From Clostridia bacterium (lineage in GTDB: Bacteria; Bacillota; Clostridia; HGM11514), in assembly GCA_900757255.1 (NCBI GenBank), contig CAAENE010000028.1, positions 1-9,240 on the forward strand: a DNA stretch of 9,240 nucleotides, written 5' to 3'. A program made the position numbers and the translations under genes. The notes under the pieces were generated by a model. It made no database searches. It had not been told where the DNA came from and saw only the letters and a list, made by a program, of their open reading frames with translations. This document shows, piece by piece, positions 1-6,979 of this stretch (positions are counted from its first letter, which is position 1; each line of letters starts with the position of its first letter).

Positions 1-932
1 CTTTATGGATTGAAAATAAAGACTATCAAAACTGGGAACCTTATATGAACGAAAGCGATATTACTGAGGGCAAGGAAGTGTCGCGTCCCCGCGGCGGCCA
101 TGCCGACCTTTGGGGCGGGATGAAGTATAATCACCGCGACCTTCGTAATATTTTAGAGCGGGCGTCCGCACGTGAAACAGCGATCCGCGTGGCTGTCGGC
201 GCGCTATGCAGACAGATTTTAGAGTATTTCGATATTTCGATCTATTCCTCGGTCTGCCAAATCGGCGATATCAAAATTGAAACAAATTACAATGATAAAA
301 CGTTTATTCAAAATATAGGAATCTCTTCCCTGCGCTGCGGAGATTTGGAAGCGACAAAGAAAATGGAGCAATTCATCGACCGTGCAAAGGAAAACGGGGA
401 TTCTGTCGGCGGCGTGATTGAAACCGCTGTTTTCGGCGTTCCTGCCGGGCTGGGCAGCTTTGTCCAATGGGACAGGAAGCTGGACGCAAAGCTGGCCTGT
501 GCTATGATGAGTATCCAGAGCATCAAGGGCGTTGAGTTCGGGCTGGGCTTTCAAGCAGCGGAACGGTACGGTTCCGCCGTACACGATGAAATTTTTTACA
601 GTGAGGAGCAGGGATATTATCGCAAAACTAACCGCTGCGGCGGAATTGAGGGCGGTATGAGCAACGGTTCGCCCATTATGATTCGCTGTGCGGCAAAGCC
701 GATCCCAACGTTATATAAGCCTCTGCAAACGGTAGATATTGACACCAAGGAAGAAATCCAGGCGGCTGTCGAACGCTCAGATATCTGTGCTGTCGCTGCG
801 GCCTCAATTGTCTGTGCCAGTGTTGCCGCAGTCACAATTTTGGACGAGTTCCTGCTCAAATTCGGCGGCGATACGAAATGTGATATCGAACATTCCTATC
901 AGGATTATCAAAACAGAATCAGTCATTACTAA
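1..932 (+). CDS. aroC: Chorismate synthase, 5'-truncated by window edge
   Basis: Chorismate synthase converts 5-enolpyruvylshikimate-3-phosphate to chorismate with reduced FMN as cofactor, the last common step of aromatic amino acid synthesis in the cytoplasm. The frame is open to the left edge (first whole codon at base 3), so the ATG at 45 is internal. About 309 residues are visible against a family length of roughly 360-400, so some 50-90 N-terminal residues are missing. Family landmarks, in order: RPRGGHADLWGGMKY, HRDLRNILERASARET, GDSVGGVIE, GVPAGLGSF followed by DRKLDAKLA, IKGVEFGLGF, GGIEGGMSNG, and RSDICAV near the C-terminus, where the Asp belongs to the conserved catalytic region. 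The end matches the family (LLKFGGDT then a short helix). Two usually conserved prolines are replaced (RPGHAD-type is GGHAD; CAVPAA-type is CAVAAA), so this is a somewhat divergent member. No terminator separates it from the sigma gene 44 bases downstream, so read-through is likely. Confidence 0.95.
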   Translation, partial: LWIENKDYQNWEPYMNESDITEGKEVSRPRGGHADLWGGMKYNHRDLRNILERASARETAIRVAVGALCRQILEYFDISIYSSVCQIGDIKIETNYNDKTFIQNIGISSLRCGDLEATKKMEQFIDRAKENGDSVGGVIETAVFGVPAGLGSFVQWDRKLDAKLACAMMSIQSIKGVEFGLGFQAAERYGSAVHDEIFYSEEQGYYRKTNRCGGIEGGMSNGSPIMIRCAAKPIPTLYKPLQTVDIDTKEEIQAAVERSDICAVAAASIVCASVAAVTILDEFLLKFGGDTKCDIEHSYQDYQNRISHY

Positions 933-961
933 GTGCCCGCCATGCAACTGAGGGTCACAAA

Positions 962-970
962 AGGGGGTGA
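962..970 (+). promoter_or_regulatory. Shine-Dalgarno site of the ECF sigma gene
   Basis: The string AGGGGGTGA closely matches the anti-Shine-Dalgarno complement and lies 6 bases before the ATG at 977. The alternative in-frame TTG at 971 abuts this site with no spacer, so the ATG is the better start. Confidence 0.8.
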
Positions 971-976
971 TTGGGC

Positions 977-1561
977 ATGGAAAAAGTATCGGAAGACGTT
1001 ATCCTGAAGATGATTGAAAAAGAGGACCCGCGTACCTTTGAGACCATACTCTCGACCTATAAAACCCAGGTTTACCGTACCGCACTGATGATTTTAAAAA
1101 ATGAAGCTGACGCTGAAGACGCGTCCCAGGATATCTTTTTGAATATTTATAAATCCCTCCATAAATGGAAGGGAAATTCTGCCCTGTCAACCTGGATTTA
1201 CCGAATCACCCATAATGTGTGTATCGATATTATCCGAAAGCGCAAACGCAATGACGCATCGCCCCTGACAACATATAATGATGATGGGGAAGAAAACATC
1301 CTGCCGGTCATCGACGAGCAGGCCGACGTTGAAGAAAAGGTTATTCAAAAAAGTGCTTACGGCGCTCTTTATGCGGCAATCGACCGCTTGCCGGGTAAGT
1401 ACAGGGAGGTTATCATATTCCGTGAAATCAATAATCTCTCCTACGAGGAAATTTCAAAAATCCTGTCTCTGCCCCAGGGGACAGTGAAATCGAGAATCAA
1501 GCGCGGGCGCGAGGCTCTGAAAAATTTATTGCTTGAAAATAAGGAACTTTTTGTGAAATGA
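977..1561 (+). CDS. RNA polymerase sigma factor, ECF subfamily
   Basis: An extracytoplasmic-function sigma-70 factor that would direct RNA polymerase to a stress- or envelope-responsive regulon. The protein has 194 residues, typical of two-domain ECF factors. Region 2 spans about residues 21-91 (FETILSTYK, DAEDASQDIFL, STWIYRITHNVCIDIIRKRKR). An acidic linker follows (DDGEEN), then region 4 at about 130-183, with AIDRLPGKYREVI, the helix-turn-helix NNLSYEEISKIL, and LPQGTVKSRIKRGREALK. The chosen start is the ATG at 977, six bases after a strong ribosome site; a TTG at 971 would add two residues but touches that site. The next gene is a zinc-finger anti-sigma factor, which makes this a cognate pair. 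It resembles the broad SigW/RpoE-like group, but I cannot assign a named subgroup. I see no clear ECF-type autoregulatory promoter in the 44 bases upstream, so it may be transcribed from within or before aroC. Confidence 0.95.
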   Translation: MEKVSEDVILKMIEKEDPRTFETILSTYKTQVYRTALMILKNEADAEDASQDIFLNIYKSLHKWKGNSALSTWIYRITHNVCIDIIRKRKRNDASPLTTYNDDGEENILPVIDEQADVEEKVIQKSAYGALYAAIDRLPGKYREVIIFREINNLSYEEISKILSLPQGTVKSRIKRGREALKNLLLENKELFVK

Positions 1562-1568
1562 CACGTCT

Positions 1569-1599
1569 AATTTAACAGAATATGAAATTCGTGTTAATT
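1569..1599 (+). other. Imperfect dyad in the sigma/anti-sigma gap
   Basis: The 76-base gap between the two genes contains a 31-base dyad. The outer arms are AATT and AATT, the middle arms AACA and TGTT, the inner arms GAAT and ATTC, and the loop is ATGAA. One unpaired base interrupts each arm, giving 12 pairs in all. It is AT-rich and has no U-run, so it is not a terminator. It could be a weak RNA hairpin that tunes the sigma to anti-sigma ratio, or a protein-binding operator. The structure is visible; any function is inference. Confidence 0.4.
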
Positions 1600-1637
1600 C
1601 TATGTTACAAATTATTGATAGATTGGTGGTGAAATGA

Positions 1638-2552
1638 ATGGACTGCAAAAAATGCCGTGACTTGATGAATTCCTATATGGATCATACGCTGTCGGCTGAG
1701 CAAGAACGCGAACTGCTTGTGCATACGCAAAGCTGCGAACAGTGCCGGTCAGAATTTGAAGCGTACCGTTCCATGCGGTCTGTTTTTGCCGCACCGCCTG
1801 AAATTCGGTTGCCTGACGGATTCGAGGACAGGATTTATCAGAAAATCGACGCTTACGAAAAGGCAGTTGAAAAGGCTAAAAAACCGTTTTATCTGCGCAG
1901 GTATGCCATGGGTTCGATTGCGGCCTGTATGGTTGCAGGGCTGTTCCTTTCATCTTACTTTTACAGCGGAATCCGGCCGGGTTTTGACCAGCAGCAGCTT
2001 GACAATCCGCCGATTGCAGCTCCATCTGCACAGCCGGCTGACGGATATGAAATTGCCGCTATACCGGAGGCTGAACCAAGTATTTTACCGGAGGCAACGC
2101 AGGAACCCAAAAGCGAGCCAGCTGCTCCTGCCAATGTTTCCAAAACTACTCCTACGCCACGTCCAACGGTAAAGCCGACACCTAAAGCTGACCCGACTCC
2201 GCCGCCGGTCAACAGTATTGACAATCAGCCGGAGGAGGACAACAACATGCATCCTCAGCAAACTGTTGCGCCGACTCCCACGCCGAGTCCTGTTCAGAAC
2301 GGAAGCACCACAGTAAAACCATTTGCCAAATCGGCTCTGGCGAGTACCAGAATTCAGATCAGTAAGGATACAAAGATTAAATCCCTGCTTACCAAAAATG
2401 GGATTTCCTATACTGACAGCAACGATAAAATCATTGTTGAAAGTGCGTCCTATGATAGGATTGAACGGATTTTGCAGGAAAACGATATCTCTTACACTCC
2501 ATTGGACGATGTGGGGAACAACGCTAATTTGATTGTATTTATTTTAGAATAA
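1638..2552 (+). CDS. Zinc-finger anti-sigma factor, single-pass membrane protein
   Basis: Probable regulator that sequesters the ECF sigma factor encoded just upstream. The N-terminus is a zf-HC2/ZAS-type domain with C3-x2-C6 and the hallmark H29-x3-C33-x2-C36 (HTQSCEQC). A hydrophobic segment at about residues 89-109 (GSIAACMVAGLFLSSYF), preceded by positive residues, should cross the membrane once with the N-terminus inside. Residues ~112-225 form a Pro/Thr/Ala/Glu-rich low-complexity stalk (for example TPTPRPTVKPTPK), probably spanning the cell wall. The C-terminal ~65 residues look folded and contain a motif twice: LLTKNGISYT at 250-259 and ILQENDISYT at 278-287, each followed by an acidic turn and a strand-like IIV or LIV. 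I do not recognise this domain; a sensing role is inference. GGTGGTGA (1625-1632) lies 5 bases before the ATG. The gene ends just before a hairpin terminator, closing the operon. The anti-sigma role is strong from motif and position; the signal sensed is unknown. Confidence 0.9.
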   Translation: MDCKKCRDLMNSYMDHTLSAEQERELLVHTQSCEQCRSEFEAYRSMRSVFAAPPEIRLPDGFEDRIYQKIDAYEKAVEKAKKPFYLRRYAMGSIAACMVAGLFLSSYFYSGIRPGFDQQQLDNPPIAAPSAQPADGYEIAAIPEAEPSILPEATQEPKSEPAAPANVSKTTPTPRPTVKPTPKADPTPPPVNSIDNQPEEDNNMHPQQTVAPTPTPSPVQNGSTTVKPFAKSALASTRIQISKDTKIKSLLTKNGISYTDSNDKIIVESASYDRIERILQENDISYTPLDDVGNNANLIVFILE

Positions 2553-2553
2553 C

Positions 2554-2584
2554 AAAAAGCTCCGCCAATGTGCGGAGCTTTTTT
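2554..2584. terminator. Bidirectional rho-independent terminator
   Basis: A perfect 8-bp stem, AGCTCCGC and GCGGAGCT (2558-2565 and 2572-2579), with a 6-base loop is flanked by AAAA on the left and TTTTT on the right. It therefore acts as an oligo-U terminator on both strands. It begins two bases after the stop of the anti-sigma gene and lies ten bases beyond the stop of the converging TIM-barrel gene, so it should serve both transcripts. Confidence 0.93.
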
Positions 2585-2593
2585 CATTATTTT

Positions 2594-3385
2594 TTATCCC
2601 AGTAAAGCGCGGATATAGCCGATTGTTTGAGCGAATACAATGCCTGCGTATGTCAAATCAGGGTACCAGCGTTTCAGCCATTCCAGCGATACTGTGCCTG
2701 TAAAACCTTCTTTTTTCAGTAATTCTATGCATGCTTTGACAGGAACATCCCCATAGCCCAGCATCTGATATCCAAGCTTGCCGCCGCTCACTTTCGAATC
2801 CTTTAAATGAATGTATCTGATATATTTTCCAACATTCTGCCAAGTCGTATCCACCGCTTCCCCGGCATAGCGGTATGGATGGTGAATATCCCATAAAACT
2901 GCCAAATTGGGCAGGTTCAGTTCCTCCAGCATCTGCTTTAATACGTTGGTATCGGCAAATATGCCGTTGGTCTCTATCAATACCGTCACATCGCCGGTAT
3001 TTTCACACACCTTTTTAAGGTTCTCTTTTACCAATTCAATATCCACGTCCGATTTCTCCGGGCCGGTATCGCCCAAAACGCGGACATAGGGCACATTCAG
3101 CCGGTTTGCAAGGCTGATATACTCTTTTGCCTGTCCGACATAGTCAGCCTCATCCCTGTGCAGGTAACAAGCTGACGACAAACAGTCGATGGAAAGATTC
3201 ATTGCAGTTAGCTTCTCTTTCAGCTTTTCTGCTTTCTCCCCCTGAAACGCAGGGATTTTCGGCGCATACAGCTCATTGCTGATACCGCGCACCTCTATAC
3301 TGTCATATCCTAAATCTTTTGCAGTGGAAAGTATTTCGTCCAATGTCCAGTCCGGACAACCAAGGGTTGAAAAACATAGTTTCAT
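2594..3385 (-). CDS. Sugar phosphate isomerase/epimerase-like TIM-barrel protein
   Basis: Member of the xylose-isomerase-like TIM-barrel (AP_endonuc_2 / IolE-like) superfamily, soluble and cytoplasmic, with 263 residues (normal length). It starts with a first barrel strand, MKLCFSTLGCPDW, then DLGYDSIEVRG. The expected divalent-metal ligands of the family are all in place at strand ends: E138 (LIETNG), D166 (LWDIHHP, with H168/H169), H193 (IRYIHLKD) and E235 (VSLEW). It is therefore probably an active metal-dependent isomerase or epimerase, but substrates vary widely in this family and no sugar-utilisation neighbour points to one. The ATG at 3385 is preferred because GGGTGA lies 5 bases before it; an in-frame GTG at 3394 lies within that site. 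It has its own near-consensus promoter and ends at the shared terminator. Read-through from addA, 98 bases upstream on the same strand, is possible since no terminator is seen between them. Confidence 0.88.
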   Translation of the reverse strand: MKLCFSTLGCPDWTLDEILSTAKDLGYDSIEVRGISNELYAPKIPAFQGEKAEKLKEKLTAMNLSIDCLSSACYLHRDEADYVGQAKEYISLANRLNVPYVRVLGDTGPEKSDVDIELVKENLKKVCENTGDVTVLIETNGIFADTNVLKQMLEELNLPNLAVLWDIHHPYRYAGEAVDTTWQNVGKYIRYIHLKDSKVSGGKLGYQMLGYGDVPVKACIELLKKEGFTGTVSLEWLKRWYPDLTYAGIVFAQTIGYIRALLG

Positions 3386-3390
3386 AGTCG

Positions 3391-3396
3391 TCACCC
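3391..3396 (-). promoter_or_regulatory. Shine-Dalgarno site of the TIM-barrel gene
   Basis: On the minus strand GGGTGA lies 5 bases before the ATG at 3385. The longest frame would begin with the GTG inside this site (3394), which would leave only an AAGGA four bases ahead. The ATG also fits the family's usual N-terminal strand better. Confidence 0.6.
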
Positions 3397-3411
3397 ATCC
3401 TTTCTGCTATC

Positions 3412-3440
3412 ATTTTATTATATTTACCCGCTGTTGTCAA
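3412..3440 (-). promoter_or_regulatory. Sigma-A-type promoter for the TIM-barrel gene
   Basis: On the minus strand a perfect -35 TTGACA (3435-3440) is followed after exactly 17 bases by a -10 TAAAAT (3412-3417), 5 of 6 to consensus. It lies in the only gap between addA and the TIM-barrel gene and would give a leader of roughly 20 bases. It implies independent expression of the TIM-barrel gene. Confidence 0.82.
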
Positions 3441-3483
3441 TGAATACTACCGTATGGAACAGTAAGAAAATCAAGAAAATATT

Positions 3484-6400
3484 TTATTTCACCGATACTA
3501 CGTCACCGCGGTAAAACAGGTATAAGAGGCACTCATCCGCCCGTTTATGCAGCGTTTTTTCCAGGGCGTACCGGTAAAGCTCCAGCTGTCCGCGGTACCG
3601 CTCCAACATTTCCTGAGGATCGCTGTAGCGGTCAGTTTTAAAATCGACGATTTTGATTTTACCGCCCGACTCAAACCAGCAGTCTATCGTCCCCTGTATC
3701 ATAATCGTATCGTTCGTCTCCGCTGACGGATACAGCGACCGGGCTGGAATCTCAGTCAGAAAACTCTGTTCCTGATGTACCTCTGCGGCATGCGCTATCT
3801 CTTTGAACAGCCCGCTCTGCCGGAACCGTTCAATCCATTCAAAATGCAGTGCGTTTTTCTCCGCCTGTGTTAAAATATTTTTTTCCGTCAGATATTGGGC
3901 AAAACCCTGTAAATCGACCGATTCGTCAAAGCTCAGATGTTCTATAAAAGTATGAAGCGCCGTTCCCTTTTGTGCCGGAGTGAGCCGTTTTTCCCTCAAA
4001 AACAGCGCGTCCGCCGCCTTTGCGATACTTTGCTCTGGCTCCGCCTTTGCCAAAAAGGCAAGGTCTTCCCCCTCCTCGATGATTTCATATTTGCGCTTGA
4101 TTTCGCTGACCGACAGCTTTTTCGGTATTTCTGATACATCCGGATAAGTAAAATCTAATACCTGCCTGATTTCTTCGTCCGTAAAGGCAAATTCTTCCTC
4201 CTGTTCCTGCTCGGACGTTTCAGGTACAGCGCCCTGATAATCATCATAGATTTTTGTCTCAAGCGTAAAGCCGCAGGGCTTTTCTACCGCCTTTTCTAAA
4301 AAATCGGCCTGCTGCATAAACTGGGCGGCAATCAAAAAGTAATCGAGATAGGAATTTGCCCTTTTTACCGCATAGGGCTGTTTTCCCTGCCCCGATATGG
4401 TTTTGCGTACCGATTCAATTTCTCGATTAAAATCCCGGCTGGTTCCGGTCAGAATCAGCTTTTGCTTTGCCCGGGTTAAAGCCACATAAAAAATCCGCAG
4501 CTCTTCCGCTATGATTTCTTTTTTCTGTTTTTCTGCAATCGCAGCTTTATAGATTGTCTTTATCACTGTATTATTCTCGGTATTTTTAAAATTGCATCCG
4601 ATTCCCATTTCACTGTCTAAAAGGACCGGGGCATAGGTATCCATTTTATTGATTTTACCGCCGGTTCCGCCCGCAATTACCACATTGCTTTCAAGTCCCT
4701 TACTTTTATGGATACTCATAATACTCACGCAGTTTTTCCCCGGCGCGTGGGTTTCGCTGACCTTTGCCTGCGATTCTATCAGTAAATTAACATAATTGAT
4801 AAAGCTGTAAAGTCCTTTATAAATCGTACTTTCATACCGTTTGGCTATTTCGCACAGCTTTTGAATATTATCATACTTGAGCATGCCGTCCGGCTTTTGC
4901 AGGACATAGTACAAATATCCGGTATCGGACAGAATCTGGTTGATCAGCTCCTCAATGGTGTGATGATACCGATACGTCCGGTAGTTTTTCAGGCTTTCTA
5001 AAAAGGCTGCACATTTTTCGTCCCCATGTTCAGCACATGCATTTACACTGTCATATAAATCGCCGTCCGCGTTCATTCGGATTTCCGCCAGCTCATCGTC
5101 CGAGAAGGCATAAAGAGGAGAATACAGAACGGCACAAAGGGGGATATCGTTATGCGGATTATCGACCACCTGCAGCATGGACAGTATCAGCTTGACTTCA
5201 TACCTTCCAAAATAATCGCCCTGCCCTTCGCAAAAGCAGGGAATATTGCGGCGGGTCAGCTCGTCTGATAGAATCTGACCGTTGACCGCAGCCGCCCGGT
5301 ACAGTACTAAAATATCACTATAATCGATTTTCCGCATTTCGCCGTTATCAAAGACCTCTTCCCTGCCCACCATTTGTTCTATTCTGTCGGCAATCAGCTG
5401 GGCTTCCTTCATCTTTGGCGTAACGGTAAAATCCTCATCGGACGGGTCGTCCAGAATGTGCACCTCTATGGGAACCGTTTTCTCGGGATATGAAGCGCCA
5501 GGGTAAAGTTTTTCTTTTTCATTGTAGGAAATCCCGCCAGTCTGCCCGCTCATGATATGTTCAAAAATAAAATTGGTGAACTCTAAGATTTCCGGACAGC
5601 TTCTGAAATTTTTGGACAGCAAAATTTTTCTGTTCTCAGTAAAATCCGTCTCCGCAAAGCGGTTATATTTTTCCAAAAACAGTTCCGGCTTGGCGTTGCG
5701 GAATTTATAGATACTTTGCTTGATATCTCCCACCATGAAAAGGTTATCTTTGGCAATACGGCTGAAAATCAGTTCCTGCACGTCATTGGAGTCCTGATAC
5801 TCGTCGATCAGTATCTCGCAGTAAAATTCGGATAGCTCAACCGCCTTTTCAGACCGTTCCCCGTTTTCGGTCAATACAGCAATGGCTTTATGCTCAAGGT
5901 CATTAAAATCAACTACGTTTTTCTTTTTTTTCTTTTCAGCATATATGCTATCGGTCAGAATCACCAGCTCATACAAGGTAAACAATTCCGGAAAAACAGA
6001 ATTGATACAGCTCAAAATATTTTCCTCAGTATCATAAAAATAACGCTCTTTGATATCATTTACCGTCTTTTTGATAACATCCCGGCAAGCCTTGACCTGT
6101 TCCGCACGTTGGCGGTGATACTCCTTTTTGGGCGGATTCAGCCGTCCGAAGGTAACCGACCGGAACGCTTTTCCTATTTCCTGATACCCCTTCGTCAGGT
6201 CGATACCATTCAACTGCGCCTTATCCTCTTCTAAGGTTTGCGCATAGGGTAAAAGCCCGTCAGCTTCCGCATCCATGAGCTGTTCTTCCCACAGTGCAAA
6301 GAACTCATGAACTGTTTCCAATTGCTCTGAAATATCTTTTAAAATGATGGGATAAAAATCGGTGTTTTCCAGTCTGGTTACGTTGTGGTACTGCATAACC

Positions 6401-6978
6401 CGCTCATACAGCCAATCCTGATAAAAGGGAACCGCACGCACGAAATCATATGTCTTTGACAATAATACCTCGCACTCGGTATCTTTCCCCTTACAAAAGC
6501 AGTCCAAAAATTTGGCAAATCCGGCAGCCCGCTGCTCGTCCTCAAAAAAGGTTTCCATCGCTTCAAAGATACTTTCGTTTTTCAGCAGCTGAGCCTCCTG
6601 TGCGTCAGCGACCGTAAAATCAGGCGACAGACCGCACAGATGAAAATTCTCCCGAATCAAGTCCATACAAAAGCTGTGAATTGTGGTTATTTTCGCCCTG
6701 TTCAGCCGCTGCAGCTGACGCTGTAAATGCCGGTTTTCCGGCATTTCACGCAATTTGTCATGAATCGCCCGTTCCACTTTTGCCTTCATCTGCGCTGCTG
6801 CGGCATTGGTAAAGGTCACAATTAACAGGCGGTCAATATCAATCCCCTCGTCACAGACAAGCCGGATAACACGTTCCACCAAAACAGCTGTTTTACCCGA
6901 ACCCGCGGCAGCCGATACCAAAACGTCACAGCCGCGGTGCTCGATACATTCGGTTTGTTCCTTTGTCCAGTTCACCAT
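3484..6978 (-). CDS. addA: ATP-dependent helicase/nuclease subunit A (AddA)
   Basis: AddA is the UvrD-like 3'-5' helicase and nuclease subunit of the AddAB complex, which resects double-strand DNA ends to start recombinational repair in most Gram-positive bacteria. The protein has 1164 residues, near the family norm of about 1200. Visible motifs: WTKEQ (4-8), Walker A AAAGSGKT (23-30), VTFTNAAAAQMK (motif Ia), TTIHSFC, Walker B DEYQDSN (392-398), GDIKQSIYKFR (417-427), HKSKGLE (757-763) and FYVALTRAKQKL (around 830-841, motif VI). The C-terminal RecB-type nuclease is intact: H1009 (GTALHTF), D1099 (GTIDCW) and D1112/K1114 (VDFKTD). AAGGA (6987-6991) lies 8 bases before the ATG, inside the end of mnmG; the mnmG stop and this ATG are separated by one base, so translation is probably coupled. 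The usual neighbour addB is not in the window. No clear terminator follows. The reading frame is unbroken over its whole length. Confidence 0.97.
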   Translation of the reverse strand: MVNWTKEQTECIEHRGCDVLVSAAAGSGKTAVLVERVIRLVCDEGIDIDRLLIVTFTNAAAAQMKAKVERAIHDKLREMPENRHLQRQLQRLNRAKITTIHSFCMDLIRENFHLCGLSPDFTVADAQEAQLLKNESIFEAMETFFEDEQRAAGFAKFLDCFCKGKDTECEVLLSKTYDFVRAVPFYQDWLYERVMQYHNVTRLENTDFYPIILKDISEQLETVHEFFALWEEQLMDAEADGLLPYAQTLEEDKAQLNGIDLTKGYQEIGKAFRSVTFGRLNPPKKEYHRQRAEQVKACRDVIKKTVNDIKERYFYDTEENILSCINSVFPELFTLYELVILTDSIYAEKKKKKNVVDFNDLEHKAIAVLTENGERSEKAVELSEFYCEILIDEYQDSNDVQELIFSRIAKDNLFMVGDIKQSIYKFRNAKPELFLEKYNRFAETDFTENRKILLSKNFRSCPEILEFTNFIFEHIMSGQTGGISYNEKEKLYPGASYPEKTVPIEVHILDDPSDEDFTVTPKMKEAQLIADRIEQMVGREEVFDNGEMRKIDYSDILVLYRAAAVNGQILSDELTRRNIPCFCEGQGDYFGRYEVKLILSMLQVVDNPHNDIPLCAVLYSPLYAFSDDELAEIRMNADGDLYDSVNACAEHGDEKCAAFLESLKNYRTYRYHHTIEELINQILSDTGYLYYVLQKPDGMLKYDNIQKLCEIAKRYESTIYKGLYSFINYVNLLIESQAKVSETHAPGKNCVSIMSIHKSKGLESNVVIAGGTGGKINKMDTYAPVLLDSEMGIGCNFKNTENNTVIKTIYKAAIAEKQKKEIIAEELRIFYVALTRAKQKLILTGTSRDFNREIESVRKTISGQGKQPYAVKRANSYLDYFLIAAQFMQQADFLEKAVEKPCGFTLETKIYDDYQGAVPETSEQEQEEEFAFTDEEIRQVLDFTYPDVSEIPKKLSVSEIKRKYEIIEEGEDLAFLAKAEPEQSIAKAADALFLREKRLTPAQKGTALHTFIEHLSFDESVDLQGFAQYLTEKNILTQAEKNALHFEWIERFRQSGLFKEIAHAAEVHQEQSFLTEIPARSLYPSAETNDTIMIQGTIDCWFESGGKIKIVDFKTDRYSDPQEMLERYRGQLELYRYALEKTLHKRADECLLYLFYRGDVVSVK

Positions 6979-6979
6979 A

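Noticed and set aside
617..859. Minus-strand frame of 80 codons antisense to chorismate synthase, and similar short frames across the window
   Set aside because: All lie opposite or out of frame with well-supported genes and show no family motif or translation signal.
1572..1600. Separate promoter for the anti-sigma gene (TTAACA, 17 bases, TAATTC)
   Set aside because: The -10 is a poor match and the elements coincide with the AT-rich dyad; co-transcription with the sigma gene is simpler.
3448..3464. Small hairpin downstream of addA as a terminator
   Set aside because: The stem is only five pairs including a G-T pair, with no following U-run on the minus strand; it overlaps the area just upstream of the TIM-barrel promoter.
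5890..6234. Plus-strand open frame of 114 codons antisense to addA
   Set aside because: It lies wholly inside the intact addA coding region, has no ribosome site I can see, and its translation has no recognisable motif. It is a shadow frame.
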